DNA of 64,000 nucleotides from Acidocella aromatica. Its GTDB lineage: Bacteria > Pseudomonadota > Alphaproteobacteria > Acetobacterales > Acetobacteraceae. Below the pieces are notes generated by a model, which worked only from the letters and a program-made list of their open reading frames with translations, ran no database searches and was not told the DNA's origin. Position 1 is the first letter of the stretch; each line of letters begins with the position of its first letter. Below, in pieces: positions 8,082 to 17,122 of the stretch. Location: contig NZ_JACHFJ010000002.1 of assembly GCF_014201825.1 (NCBI RefSeq), positions 248,001-312,000 of the forward strand, read 5' to 3'. The position numbers and the translations under genes were made by a program.

Positions 8082-9556
8082 GCATTTTTGACCTGACAAT
8101 CGCCCAGGCCAGCGCCAAGCTGGCGGCGAAAGAGATTTCCGCCGTGGAGCTGACCACGGCCTATAACGATGCCGTGGCCGCGCTGAACCCGCGCCTGAAC
8201 GCCTACATCACCACCACGCCGGAGTTGGCGCTGGAGCAGGCCCAGGCTGCCGATGCGCGCATTGCGGCGGGCGATGCCACGGCGCTGACCGGCATTCCCA
8301 TCGCCGTGAAGGATCTGTTCTGCACCGAGGGTGTGCGCACCACAGCGGCGAGCAAAATCCTGGAGCCCTTCATCCCGCCTTATGAGAGCACCGTCTCCGC
8401 CAAGCTGAAGGCGGCGGGTGCGGTGACGCTGGGCAAGGCGAATCTCGATGAATTCGCCATGGGCTCCTCCAACATCACCTCCGGCTACGGCCCGGTAGAA
8501 AACCCCTGGAAGCGCGCCGCCGACCAGGACGCCAAGCTGGTTCCCGGTGGCTCCTCCGGCGGTTCCGCCGCCGCTGTGGCCGCCCGCATCGCGCTGGCCG
8601 CCACGGGCACGGATACGGGCGGCTCCATCCGCCAGCCCGCCGCCTTCACCGGCCTTGCGGGCATCAAGCCCACCTATGGCCGCTGCTCGCGCTTCGGCAT
8701 CGTGGCCTTCGCCTCCTCGCTCGACCAGGCCGGCCCGATGGCCCGCAATACCGAGGATTGCGCCCTCCTGCTCAACGCCATGGCGGGCTTCGATGAGAAG
8801 GACTCCACCTCCGCCCAGCGCGAAGTGCCCGATTTCACCAAGGCGCTGAACCGGGGCGTGAAGGGGCTGCGCATCGGCATCCCCGCCGAATACCGGCTCG
8901 AAGGCACCAACCCGGAAATCCTGGCCCTGTGGGACAAGGGCATTGAGTGGCTGAAGACGCAGGGCGCCGAGATCGTCGAGATCTCCCTCCCCCACACCAA
9001 ATACGGCCTGGCGGTCTACTACATCGTCGCCCCGGCCGAGGCCTCCTCCAACCTCGCCCGCTATGACGGCGTGCGCTTCGGCAAGCGCGTGGACGGCGTG
9101 GACCTGATCGACATGTACGAGCGCACCCGCGCCGCCGGGTTCGGCCCGGAGGTCAAGCGCCGCATCATGATCGGCACCTATGTGCTGAGCCATGGCTATT
9201 ACGACGCCTATTACCTGAAGGCGCAGAAGGTGCGGAACCTGATCCTGCGCGACTTCACCACCGCGTTCGAGACGGTGGACGCCATCCTCACCCCCACCGC
9301 GCCCTCGGCGGCGTTCGGCCTGGGCGAGAAGATGGACGACCCGGTGACCATGTATCTGAACGACGTGTTCACCGTCCCCGCCTCGCTGGCGGGCGTGCCG
9401 GCCATGAGCGTCCCCGCCGGGCTGAACGCCGAGGGGCTGCCGCTGGGCTTGCAGGTTATCGGCAAGCATTTTGACGAAGAAACTGTTTTCGCGGTCTCCG
9501 CCGCGATCGAGAACGCGGCGGGCTTCTCGGCCCTGCCTGAACTGCGAGCGAAATAA
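8078..9556 (+). CDS. gatA: Glutamyl-tRNA(Gln) amidotransferase subunit A
   Basis: GatA is the glutaminase subunit of GatCAB and supplies ammonia for transamidation. The 492-residue amidase-signature protein has the Ser-cisSer-Lys triad: Lys78 in [10 protein letters not shown], Ser159 in [11 protein letters not shown] and Ser183 in [24 protein letters not shown] and SHGYYDAYY towards the C-terminus are standard GatA segments. It shares ATGA with gatC and TAATG with gatB, so the three subunits are translated from one message. Confidence 0.97.
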   Translation: MSIFDLTIAQASAKLAAKEISAVELTTAYNDAVAALNPRLNAYITTTPELALEQAQAADARIAAGDATALTGIPIAVKDLFCTEGVRTTAASKILEPFIPPYESTVSAKLKAAGAVTLGKANLDEFAMGSSNITSGYGPVENPWKRAADQDAKLVPGGSSGGSAAAVAARIALAATGTDTGGSIRQPAAFTGLAGIKPTYGRCSRFGIVAFASSLDQAGPMARNTEDCALLLNAMAGFDEKDSTSAQREVPDFTKALNRGVKGLRIGIPAEYRLEGTNPEILALWDKGIEWLKTQGAEIVEISLPHTKYGLAVYYIVAPAEASSNLARYDGVRFGKRVDGVDLIDMYERTRAAGFGPEVKRRIMIGTYVLSHGYYDAYYLKAQKVRNLILRDFTTAFETVDAILTPTAPSAAFGLGEKMDDPVTMYLNDVFTVPASLAGVPAMSVPAGLNAEGLPLGLQVIGKHFDEETVFAVSAAIENAAGFSALPELRAK

Positions 9557-11007
9557 TGGCTTACATGCTGGAAGGCCGCACCGGCGCCTGGGAAGTTGTG
9601 GTGGGGCTTGAGATCCACGCCCAGGTCATCTCCGAATCCAAGCTGTTCTCGGGGGCTTCGGCCACCTATGGCGGCGCGCCCAACGCTCATGTCTCCTTCG
9701 TGGATGCCGGTTTCCCCGGCATGCTCCCGGTCATCAACAAGGAATGCGTGGCCCAGGCCGTGCGCACCGGGCTGGGGCTGAAGGCCAAGATCAACCTGTT
9801 CTCGCGCTTCGACCGCAAGAACTATTTCTACGCCGACCTGCCCAACGGCTACCAGATCAGCCAGTTCGAGCACCCCATCGTCGGCACCGGCATTGTCGAG
9901 ATCGAGCTACAGGACGGCACGCTCAAGCAGATCGGCATCACCCGCCTGCATCTGGAGCAGGATGCCGGCAAGTCCATGCACGACCAGCACGCCAGCAAAT
10001 CGGTCATCGACCTCAACCGTGCGGGCGTGGCGCTGATGGAGATCGTCTCCGAGCCGGATATCCGCTCACCGGAGGAAGCTGGCGCGTATCTGCGCAAAAT
10101 CCGCCAGATCGTGCGCTATCTCGGCACTTGCGACGGCAACATGGAAGAAGGCTCCATGCGTGCGGACGTGAACGTCTCCGTCCGCAAGCCGGGCGAGGAA
10201 TTCCGTACACGCTGCGAGATCAAGAACGTCAACTCCGTGCGCTTCGTGATGCACGCGGTGGAGGCGGAGGCGATGCGCCAGATCGAGGTGTGGGAGTCGG
10301 GCGGCGAGGTGGTGCAGGAAACCCGGCTCTACGATCCCTCCAAGGGCGAGACCCGCTCCATGCGCTCCAAGGAAGACGCGCATGACTACCGCTACTTCCC
10401 CGAGCCCGACCTGCTGCCGCTGGTGCTGGAGCAGAGCTTTGTGGACGATCTGGCCGCCAAGCTGCCCGAACTGCCGGACGAAAAGCGCCGCCGCTTCTGC
10501 GACGACTACGGCATCCCCTTCTACGACGCGGGCGTGCTGGTGGCCGATCAGGCGACCGCCGATTTCTACGAGAGCGTGGCCAAGGGGCGCGACGGCAAGC
10601 TGACCGCCAACTGGATGTCCGGCGATTTCTTCGCGGCAATGAACCGCACCGGCAAGAGCATCGAGAACCCGCCCGTCTCGGCGGCGGATTTCGGCGCGCT
10701 GCTGGACCTCATCACCGACAAGACCATCAACGGCCGCATCGCCAAGGATGTGTTCGAGGAGATGGTGGAAACCGGCAAGGCGCCGGGCGCCATCGTCGAG
10801 GAAAAAGGCCTGCGTCAGGTGACGGATACAGGTGCCATCGACGCCGCCGTGACCAAGGTGCTGGCCGATAACCAGGACAAGGTGGCCGAATACAAGTCCG
10901 GCAAGGACAAGCTGTTCGGCTTCTTCGTCGGCCAGGTGATGAAGGCCATGCAGGGCAAGGGCAACCCGGCCCTGGTGAACGAGGCTGTGAAGAAACAACT
11001 GGGGTAA
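9556..11007 (+). CDS. gatB: Aspartyl/glutamyl-tRNA amidotransferase subunit B
   Basis: GatB (483 residues) is the kinase/tRNA-binding subunit that phosphorylates the mis-attached Glu or Asp and accepts ammonia from GatA. Seen are [30 protein letters not shown] (start of the catalytic cradle, shown in part), [25 protein letters not shown] and the C-terminal YqeY/tail domain ending in [14 protein letters not shown]. It starts at the TAATG junction with gatA. The gene ends 11 bp before the AT-richer DUF6602 gene, which breaks the even base composition of this region. Confidence 0.97.
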   Translation: MAYMLEGRTGAWEVVVGLEIHAQVISESKLFSGASATYGGAPNAHVSFVDAGFPGMLPVINKECVAQAVRTGLGLKAKINLFSRFDRKNYFYADLPNGYQISQFEHPIVGTGIVEIELQDGTLKQIGITRLHLEQDAGKSMHDQHASKSVIDLNRAGVALMEIVSEPDIRSPEEAGAYLRKIRQIVRYLGTCDGNMEEGSMRADVNVSVRKPGEEFRTRCEIKNVNSVRFVMHAVEAEAMRQIEVWESGGEVVQETRLYDPSKGETRSMRSKEDAHDYRYFPEPDLLPLVLEQSFVDDLAAKLPELPDEKRRRFCDDYGIPFYDAGVLVADQATADFYESVAKGRDGKLTANWMSGDFFAAMNRTGKSIENPPVSAADFGALLDLITDKTINGRIAKDVFEEMVETGKAPGAIVEEKGLRQVTDTGAIDAAVTKVLADNQDKVAEYKSGKDKLFGFFVGQVMKAMQGKGNPALVNEAVKKQLG

Positions 11008-11018
11008 CTACCACCGAA

Positions 11019-11975
11019 ATGCCCGCGGAAAATCAATATCGAGCATTCGTGAGGGCCAAGGTAAAAGGGGCGATAGAAGAAGCTCGGGCCGCGAGTACGA
11101 TTTCGCATCCAGGAGTTAAAGGAACAGTCTTAGAAATTCTTATTTCAAGGCTGTTCCGCCCTTTGTTGCCGAGCGATATAGGCATAGGAACAGGGCAGCT
11201 AATAGAACAAACTCACGGAACTTTATCCGGTCAAATTGACATTATTCTTTATGATAAAAGGATATTACCTCCTGCTCTTTACGACGAGCGGACCGGTATA
11301 TTTCCAATCGAGTCGGCGCTGTACGCTATCGAAGTCAAAACTTGCCTCGATGTGAAGGGGATTCAGCAAGCGCATGAAAATGCGCTCCAGATCTCAAAAT
11401 TTAACCTTTTGCCGGGATTACATAACAATGATGGAACACCTCAGCATCATCGTGTTGAAAGGACACGGTACGCTATATTCGCACTTTCCTCAAATCTAAA
11501 TGGAAAGCGTCAAAACGAAGCCGATAGATATAAACGAATATACCAAGGCTTAGGCGAATTCCCCCATATCCGCGCAATTTGCGTAGCTGGAAAAGAATAC
11601 TGGTACGACAATAGCCGGCAGTGGATATCTATTCAGAGCGAGAACGACTTTGATGATATCCTTTCGTTTATTGGAGGTGTAATCAATACATACCAGTCTA
11701 TCGCTGAAAGCCGACATTTTCCACGACTTGGATATTACATCATTCCTCCGACACAGGCCCTACGTGGCCCTCTTTCGGGGGGCAGTTCTTCAATTTCGGC
11801 AATTTGTGAAGGCTGCGGAGGGGAGCTTTTAGTCACTCCAAATCTTCCCGCAAAAGACATCACAATTAATGGCAGGATATCTGTCGATACACCATGCCCT
11901 AAGTGTGGTGGCCACGTTACGTCAAAATACCAACATTTCGAATTCAAGAATGGGCTCTTGCAAAATGAAAATTAG
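11019..11975 (+). CDS. DUF6602-type, nuclease-like protein with C-terminal zinc ribbon
   Basis: The 318-residue protein matches the DUF6602 pattern: HPGVKGTVLEI, LLPSDIGIGTGQ, then GQIDIILYD, FPIESALYAIEVKT. Asp74, Glu98, Glu105 and Lys107 fall in a D...E-x-K arrangement like that of PD-(D/E)XK nucleases, which is why a nuclease fold is suspected. Near the C-terminus Cys263/Cys266 and Cys293/Cys296 form two CxxC knuckles (CEGC, CPKC), probably one zinc ribbon. The gene is strikingly AT-richer than everything around it and uses codons rare in its neighbours (ATA, TTA, AGA-like), so recent acquisition is likely. No partner gene sits beside it. DUF6602 membership is pattern recognition; the nuclease role is inference. 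ATG 11019 has no obvious Shine-Dalgarno. Confidence 0.75.
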   Translation: MPAENQYRAFVRAKVKGAIEEARAASTISHPGVKGTVLEILISRLFRPLLPSDIGIGTGQLIEQTHGTLSGQIDIILYDKRILPPALYDERTGIFPIESALYAIEVKTCLDVKGIQQAHENALQISKFNLLPGLHNNDGTPQHHRVERTRYAIFALSSNLNGKRQNEADRYKRIYQGLGEFPHIRAICVAGKEYWYDNSRQWISIQSENDFDDILSFIGGVINTYQSIAESRHFPRLGYYIIPPTQALRGPLSGGSSSISAICEGCGGELLVTPNLPAKDITINGRISVDTPCPKCGGHVTSKYQHFEFKNGLLQNEN

Positions 11976-12066
11976 CGAGATGCATGCCCAGGAAATTTCT
12001 TTTACCACTGTACAAGTGATTTTCACTGCCGTTAACCAAATCACGATGCAATCAGTAGGATAAAAT

Positions 12067-12759
12067 ATGGCTTGGAAAACCGCTTTCCGTTCCCTCTACT
12101 ACCAGGGCGCGCCGGAACCCGAAGACCCGGTGCTGGAACGCGGCAAGACGGCCCTGCTGGTCATCGACGTACAGAACACCTACCTCGAACGCCCGGACCG
12201 CGCCGCCCTCCCGCCGGAGGAACAGGCGCGGTTCGACGCCTGGACGCCCTTCCATGACCGCATGCATGGCACGGTAATCCCCACCATCGCCAAGCTCATC
12301 GCGGCATTCCGTGCGGGCGGGCATGAGGTCATCTTCGCCCGCATCGCCTGCCAGACGCTGGACGGGCGCGACCGCTCGCTCTCCCAGAAAAAGCCTGGCT
12401 GGAACAACTTGCTCCTGCCCAAGGACGAGGCTTCCTCGCAGATCGTCCCCGCGTTAGCCCCTCAGGGCGACGAGATCGTGGTCACCAAGACCACCGATTC
12501 GGCCCTCACTGGCACCAATCTGCGCCTGATCCTCACCAATCTCGGCATCACGCATGTGGTCTGCGCCGGTATCTTCACCGACCAATGCGTCGCCTCCACC
12601 GTGCGCTCGCTGGCCGATGAGAGCTTCGACGTGATCGTGGTGGAAGATGGCTGCGCCGCAGGAAGCTACGAACTGCACCTGAAGGAACTGGAGATCATCA
12701 ACATGATCTACTGCGCCGTGATGAGCAGCGATGAACTTCTGGCTTACCTGCCCCGCTGA
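12067..12759 (+). CDS. Isochorismatase-family cysteine hydrolase
   Basis: The 230-residue protein has the Asp-Lys-Cys triad of the isochorismatase-like superfamily: Asp34 in LLVIDVQNTYL, Lys141 in VVTKTTDSALTGTNL and Cys174 in FTDQCVASTVRSLAD. The family includes amidases such as biuret hydrolase, ureidoacrylate amidohydrolase and nicotinamidase as well as true isochorismatases. The Cys makes an amidohydrolase more likely than isochorismatase, which has no catalytic Cys. The N-terminal stretch TAFRSLYYQG and the overall shape are nearest the biuret/ureidoacrylate type, but the substrate is not settled. The GC-rich composition returns here after the DUF6602 island. Confidence 0.85.
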   Translation: MAWKTAFRSLYYQGAPEPEDPVLERGKTALLVIDVQNTYLERPDRAALPPEEQARFDAWTPFHDRMHGTVIPTIAKLIAAFRAGGHEVIFARIACQTLDGRDRSLSQKKPGWNNLLLPKDEASSQIVPALAPQGDEIVVTKTTDSALTGTNLRLILTNLGITHVVCAGIFTDQCVASTVRSLADESFDVIVVEDGCAAGSYELHLKELEIINMIYCAVMSSDELLAYLPR

Positions 12760-12774
12760 AATGCGGGGCTCGGA

Positions 12775-12788
12775 TTGATCCTGATCAA
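12775..12788. promoter_or_regulatory. FNR/FixK/CRP-type operator (TTGATCCTGATCAA)
   Basis: TTGAT-CCTG-ATCAA is a perfect match to the TTGAT-N4-ATCAA consensus of FNR/FixK/ANR regulators. It lies between the isochorismatase stop and the flavin reductase start, with its centre about 41 bp before the ATG at 12823. A class II activation site would put transcription near the start codon, so a very short leader or repression is implied. A second site of the same form lies before hemB. Confidence 0.6.
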
Positions 12789-12822
12789 GCGGACGGTTCG
12801 GCGGCACGGGTAGATTCCGCCC

Positions 12823-13359
12823 ATGCTTAAGGATCTGCCCCTCGAACGCGTCTACCAGTTCATCGAGCCCGGCCCGACGGTGCTTCTCACCACCCAGGCG
12901 CCGAATGCGAAGCCCAATGTCATGCCCATGTCCTGGCACATGATGGTGGATTTCGAACCGCCCCTGATTGCCTGTGTGGTCAACCAGAGCAATCACAGCT
13001 TCGCGGCGCTGAAGGAAACAGGCCAGTGCGTGCTGGCAGTGCCGCCCGCCGAACTGGTGGAAACCGTTTCCGCGCTGGGCAATTGCACGGGCAACGACAC
13101 CGATAAATTCGGCGTCTATAGCCTAACCCCCCTACCCGCCGCGCATGTGGTGGCGCCGCTGATCGGCGAGGCCATCGTGAACCTGGAGTGCAAGGTCAAG
13201 GACACCACCTTGATGGGCACCTATAACCTGTTCGTCATGCAATGCGTGAAGGCCTGGGTGAACCCCAAGCTGCACGACGCCAAGATGATCCACCATCACG
13301 GCTTCGGGCATTTCTCCGTGGATGGCGAGATGCTCAAGGTTAAGTCGAAGATGAGGTAA
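12823..13359 (+). CDS. Flavin reductase domain / FMN-binding split-barrel protein
   Basis: The 178-residue protein fits the flavin reductase-like, FMN-binding split-barrel family: GPTVLLTTQAPNAKPNVMPMS, FEPPLIACVVNQSNHSF, GQCVLAVPPAELVETV and the histidine-containing tail AKMIHHHGFGHFSVDGEML. Members reduce FMN/FAD with NAD(P)H for two-component monooxygenases or are flavoredoxins. The EAIVNLECKV and MGTYNLFVMQ segments are the usual later strands. An FNR/FixK-type site precedes the gene, so oxygen-limited expression is possible. A monooxygenase partner is not adjacent; the LLM-class enzyme at 6.3 kb is one candidate. Confidence 0.85.
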   Translation: MLKDLPLERVYQFIEPGPTVLLTTQAPNAKPNVMPMSWHMMVDFEPPLIACVVNQSNHSFAALKETGQCVLAVPPAELVETVSALGNCTGNDTDKFGVYSLTPLPAAHVVAPLIGEAIVNLECKVKDTTLMGTYNLFVMQCVKAWVNPKLHDAKMIHHHGFGHFSVDGEMLKVKSKMR

Positions 13360-13386
13360 TAGTTTGTTGTTTCTAAATGTTTTTTT

Positions 13387-13418
13387 AACGCCGCCCGTTT
13401 TACAGAAGGGGCGGCGTT
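13387..13418. terminator. Hairpin terminator between convergent genes
   Basis: AACGCCGCCC (13387-13396) pairs perfectly with GGGCGGCGTT (13409-13418) across a 12-nt loop, between the stops of the flavin reductase (+) and the Gfo/Idh gene (-). A T-run precedes the stem and TTTT follows some 8 nt downstream, so it is probably bidirectional rather than a classical one-sided terminator. Confidence 0.6.
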
Positions 13419-13428
13419 TATGCAGCTT

Positions 13429-14409
13429 TTATGAGAATTTCGGTATCAACCCGCTCGCCTCGGCCACGGCCCGGCTTTCGGCGATCGACTGGCTGACCAT
13501 CAGCGCCGCCGCCAGAGCGCGCTTGCCTGCCTGGGCGTCCACCGCCACGGGCGCGCCATCCAGGCAGGAGGCGAAGAACGCCTCATGCTCGGCGCTCAGC
13601 GCGTCATGGTCCTGCCAGCCCGCCTGCTCCACCCCGAATTCCTCGAACCCCGGCAGCTTCACCCCGATCCCGCGCCCCACCAGCGTCAGCTTGCGGGCCG
13701 AGAAATCCACGGTGAGATAGCCGGTCTGGGAGAAGATGCGCATCTTGCGCTCGGTCTTCAGCGAGATGCGGCTGGCCGTGATCGTCGCCACCGCGCCATT
13801 GGCGAAGCGGATGCGCGCATTGGCGATGTCGTCATGCAGGCTGGCCACGGGCGCGCCCACGGCATCCACGCTCACCACCTCCGAATCGGTCAGGGCCAGG
13901 ATCAGGTCCAGGTCGTGAATCATCAGGTCCAGAATCACCGAGACATCCGTGCCCCGCACCTTGAACGGCGCGATGCGCACGGCCTCGATATAAAGCGGCT
14001 TGCCCATGCGCTTGGCCACGGCCCCGTGCGCGGCCGAGAAGCGCTCCAGATGCCCCACCTGCAGCACCAGCCCGGTCTCCCTGGCCAGCGCCACCAGCGC
14101 GCGCGCCTGTTCCAGCGTCGCCGCGATGGGCTTTTCCACCAGCACATGCTTGCCCGCCCGCAAGGCGCGCGCGGCGAGATCGTAATGGAACTCGGCGGGA
14201 GCGGCGATCACCACCGCCTGGGCGCGGCTTAGAATCTCGTCCTCGCCGAGCACCGGGCACCCGGCCTCCCAGGCCACAGTCTTGGCCCGCTCTGGGTTGG
14301 CGTCGGCCAAACCGATCAGCTTCGCCCTCTTCGCACCGGCCAGTTTCAATGCATGGTAGCGGCCAAAATGGCCCGCCCCGATCAAGCCCACTTGCAAACG
14401 CTCGCTCAT
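13429..14409 (-). CDS. Gfo/Idh/MocA-family oxidoreductase (GnnA-like?)
   Basis: The 326-residue NAD(P)-dependent sugar dehydrogenase has the Rossmann motif GLIGAGHFGRYH at residues 8-19, the EKP catalytic-lysine motif in HVLVEKPIAAT and a MIHDLDLILAL segment. That last motif, combined with GHLERFSAAH, resembles UDP-GlcNAc 3-dehydrogenase (GnnA)-type proteins that feed 3-amino-GlcN into lipid A in some bacteria. No GnnB-type aminotransferase is adjacent, so the assignment is weak. ATG at 14409 (MSERLQVGLIG) is chosen over 14445 because it gives a normal N-terminus. It is divergent from secD. Confidence 0.8.
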   Translation of the reverse strand: MSERLQVGLIGAGHFGRYHALKLAGAKRAKLIGLADANPERAKTVAWEAGCPVLGEDEILSRAQAVVIAAPAEFHYDLAARALRAGKHVLVEKPIAATLEQARALVALARETGLVLQVGHLERFSAAHGAVAKRMGKPLYIEAVRIAPFKVRGTDVSVILDLMIHDLDLILALTDSEVVSVDAVGAPVASLHDDIANARIRFANGAVATITASRISLKTERKMRIFSQTGYLTVDFSARKLTLVGRGIGVKLPGFEEFGVEQAGWQDHDALSAEHEAFFASCLDGAPVAVDAQAGKRALAAALMVSQSIAESRAVAEASGLIPKFS

Positions 14410-14412
14410 GTT

Positions 14413-14435
14413 CCCCGTGGTATTCCGCCACGGGG
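14413..14435. repeat. Inverted repeat in the Gfo/Idh-secD divergent region
   Basis: CCCCGTGG (14413-14420) and CCACGGGG (14428-14435) form a perfect 8-bp inverted repeat with a 7-nt spacer. It begins only 4 bp upstream of the Gfo/Idh start codon and lies within the 86-bp divergent interval. It could be an operator or a leader hairpin that hides that gene's ribosome-binding site. Confidence 0.4.
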
Positions 14436-14495
14436 TTGCGCGCAACGCCTCGCCCGGCCATACCGCATCCGGTTTAGGGAAATTTCGGAGCCACC

Positions 14496-16073
14496 GTGCT
14501 TTACTTCAGCCGCGCCAAGACTTTCGGCATCATGCTGCTCTGCGGGTTGGGCATCCTGCTCAGCCTGCCGAACCTTTCGGCCCGCCCCAGCTTCTGGCCG
14601 GGCTTCTTGCCCTGGAATCAGGTGCATATGGGGCTCGACCTGCGCGGCGGCTCCTATCTGCTGCTGCAAATCGACACCAGCGCCATCGTGAAGCAGGACC
14701 TCAACGCCCTGGTGGACCAAACCCGCCAGACCCTGCGCAATGCCGGGCTCGGCTATACCGGGCTGCACGCGGACCTCGCGGGCAACCAAGTTGTGCTGCA
14801 CCCGCTGGAGGGTCAGGGCCCGCAGGCCATGACGGCGCTGCAAAAGCTCATCACCTACACCCCTGGCTCCTCCAGCCCCAGCGTTGCGCTCTCGCAGGCG
14901 GCTGACGGCTCCATCGCCATCGCAATTCCGCAGGCCACCCAGGCGGCGCGCAATTCCCAGGCCGTGGATCAGGCCATCACCATCATCCAGCGCCGTATCG
15001 ACGGCTCGGGCGTGCTCAACCCCTCCATCCAGCGCCAGGGCAAGGACCAGATCGTGGTGCAGCTCCCCGGCATCTCTGACCCCGAGCGGGTGAAGACGCT
15101 GATCGGCACCACCGCGCATATGACCTTCCAGATGGTGGATTCCACAGCCGCCCCCGGCCCCGTGGCCCCGCTGGGCGACGAGCAGCTGCCAATGGCCGAC
15201 AACCCGCAGCAGACGCTGGACGTGTACTCCAACGTCGCCGTGGATGGCGCCAGCCTTGAGAACGCCCAGGCCAGCACCGACCCGCAAAGCGGCCAGTGGG
15301 TGGTGAATTTCTCGCTCAACGCGCTCGGCGCGCGTCAGTTCGCCGATGTCACCACCGCCAATGTCGGGAAGCTCTTCGCCATCGTGCTGGACGGCAAGAT
15401 CATCGAAGCCCCGGTCATTCGCGAACCGATCACCGGTGGTTCAGGTCAGATCTCCGGCAATTTCACCGCCCAATCGGCCACCGACCTTGCCCTCCTGCTG
15501 CGCGCCGGCGCCCTGCCCGCGCCGCTGAACATCGTGGAAGAACAGAGCGTCGGCCCGGAGCTGGGCGCGGATGCCATCCGCGCCGGTGCGCTCGCCCTGG
15601 GCGCGGGCTTCGTGTTCGTGCTGGCCTTCATGGGCACGTTCTACGGGCTATTCGGCTGGTTCGCGAATATCGCGCTGGTGATGAACCTGTTCCTGATGCT
15701 CGCCATCCTCTCGGTGATGGGCGCCACACTGACCCTGCCCGGCATGGCCGGTATCCTGCTCACCCTCGGCATGGCCGTGGACGCCAACGTGCTCATCAAC
15801 GAGCGCGTTCGCGAGGAGGTGAAGAACGGCCGCAAGCCGCTGGCCGCCCTGGAGGCCGGGTATAAGCGCGCCTACGGCACCATTATCGACAGTAACGTGA
15901 CGACCCTCCTCGCCCACGTAACCCTGTTCATCTTCGGCTCTCCTCCGGTGCGCGGCTTCGCCGTCACCATCTGCGCCGGCATCATCACCACCATGTTCAC
16001 CGCCACGGTGCTGGTGCGCCTGCTCACCGGGCGCTGGTACATCTCGCGCCGTCCGGCCTCCCTGCCCGTTTAA
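14496..16073 (+). CDS. secD: Protein translocase subunit SecD
   Basis: SecD, with SecF, uses the proton motive force to pull exported proteins through SecYEG on the periplasmic side. The 525-residue protein has a first membrane helix (FGIMLLCGLGILLSLP), the D1 motif MGLDLRGGSYLLL, the large periplasmic P1 region, and five membrane segments after about residue 360. The D4-D6 parts include GMAVDANVLINERVREE and the GTIIDSNVTTLLA segment with the conserved membrane Asp. GTG at 14496 follows GGAG by 5 nt. The usual yajC is not adjacent. secF follows after 9 bp. Confidence 0.96.
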   Translation: MLYFSRAKTFGIMLLCGLGILLSLPNLSARPSFWPGFLPWNQVHMGLDLRGGSYLLLQIDTSAIVKQDLNALVDQTRQTLRNAGLGYTGLHADLAGNQVVLHPLEGQGPQAMTALQKLITYTPGSSSPSVALSQAADGSIAIAIPQATQAARNSQAVDQAITIIQRRIDGSGVLNPSIQRQGKDQIVVQLPGISDPERVKTLIGTTAHMTFQMVDSTAAPGPVAPLGDEQLPMADNPQQTLDVYSNVAVDGASLENAQASTDPQSGQWVVNFSLNALGARQFADVTTANVGKLFAIVLDGKIIEAPVIREPITGGSGQISGNFTAQSATDLALLLRAGALPAPLNIVEEQSVGPELGADAIRAGALALGAGFVFVLAFMGTFYGLFGWFANIALVMNLFLMLAILSVMGATLTLPGMAGILLTLGMAVDANVLINERVREEVKNGRKPLAALEAGYKRAYGTIIDSNVTTLLAHVTLFIFGSPPVRGFAVTICAGIITTMFTATVLVRLLTGRWYISRRPASLPV

Positions 16074-16082
16074 GGACCCATC

Positions 16083-17030
16083 ATGTTCTACCGGCCTCTG
16101 TTCCGCTTCGTCCCGGACGGCACGAAAATCCGCTTCATGAACGGGCGCTTCGCCGGGCTCATCGTCTCCGCGGTGCTGTCCACGGCGTCCATCGCGCTGT
16201 TCTTCTATCCCGGCCTGAACCTCGGTCTCGATTTCCGCGGCGGCGTGGTGTTGCAGGTGCAAACCCAGCTCCCCGCTGACTTCCCGGCCCTGCGCACGGC
16301 GCTGGCCGATGCCGGACTGAAGGATGCCTCGCTCCAGGCCTTTGGCCAGGGCGGCAATGGCGTGCTGATCAGCCTGGAAAGCCGCGACAACGCCGCCGCC
16401 ACGCAAACCTCCATCCAGGAGGCGCAGACGGCGCTGGCCAAGGCGGCGCCAGGCTTCAAAATCCTCTCCACCCAGGCGATTGGCGCTTCGGTCAGCCAGC
16501 AGCTTTTCGCCCAGGGGCTTGAGGCGCTGGGACTCAGCTTCGTGATGATCCTGGCCTATATCTGGTTCCGCTTCGAGTGGCAGTTCGCCGTCGGCGCGGT
16601 CGCCACGCTGGTGCTGGATACCACCAAGACCATTGGCTTCATGGTGCTCACCCGCATCCCGTTCGACCTCGTGACCATCGCCGCCATCCTCACCATCATC
16701 GGCTACTCCACCAACGACAAGGTAGTGGTCTATGACCGCGTGCGCGAAAACCTGCGCAAGTATAAGAGCATGCCCCTGCGCGGGCTGATTGACCTCTCGA
16801 TCAACGAGACGCTGAACCGTACGCTCGGCACCTCCGGCACCGTGTTCCTGGCGGCCCTGCCGCTGGCTTTGTTCGGCGGGCATGCGCTTTCCGGCTTCGC
16901 CTGGATCATGCTGTTCGGCATCGTCGTCGGCACGTCCTCGTCGATCTTCATCGCAGCGCCGATCCTGCTGTTCCTGGGTGAGCACCGGCTGCGCCGCAGC
17001 GCCGCGCCAGCGAAGGTTTCCGACAAATAA
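16083..17030 (+). CDS. secF: Protein translocase subunit SecF
   Basis: SecF (315 residues) partners SecD in the inner membrane. Seen are the GLDFRGGVVLQVQ motif near residue 50, a periplasmic domain, and five C-terminal membrane helices with YSTNDKVVVYDRVREN and INETLNRTLGTSGT. The gene starts 9 bp after secD, with the spacing of an operon. It ends in a basic tail (HRLRRSAAPAKVSDK). A 9-bp hairpin follows at 17062. Confidence 0.96.
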   Translation: MFYRPLFRFVPDGTKIRFMNGRFAGLIVSAVLSTASIALFFYPGLNLGLDFRGGVVLQVQTQLPADFPALRTALADAGLKDASLQAFGQGGNGVLISLESRDNAAATQTSIQEAQTALAKAAPGFKILSTQAIGASVSQQLFAQGLEALGLSFVMILAYIWFRFEWQFAVGAVATLVLDTTKTIGFMVLTRIPFDLVTIAAILTIIGYSTNDKVVVYDRVRENLRKYKSMPLRGLIDLSINETLNRTLGTSGTVFLAALPLALFGGHALSGFAWIMLFGIVVGTSSSIFIAAPILLFLGEHRLRRSAAPAKVSDK

Positions 17031-17061
17031 ATATCTAAAATTCAGTCAGAGTTTTGTCGCA

Positions 17062-17094
17062 TTCAGCGCGGATTCATGTTACATTCGCGCTGAA
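17062..17094 (+). terminator. Hairpin downstream of secDF
   Basis: TTCAGCGCG (17062-17070) pairs perfectly with CGCGCTGAA (17086-17094) over a 15-nt loop, and ACTTTTAC follows. It lies 31 bp after the secF stop and 28 bp before the EAL gene. It is probably a weak terminator or leader structure for the EAL gene. Confidence 0.45.
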
Positions 17095-17122
17095 AATGCA
17101 TACTTTTACAAAAATTTAGACA

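Noticed and set aside
11976-12066. A second gene or attachment site at the end of the DUF6602 island
   Set aside because: Only a short AT-rich stretch is present. I saw no direct repeat, tRNA end or integrase gene.
15648-16985. A 445-residue minus-strand frame opposite secD-secF
   Set aside because: It is composed of Gly/His/Arg/Asp runs and spans the two sec genes, so it is an artefact of GC-rich codon use.
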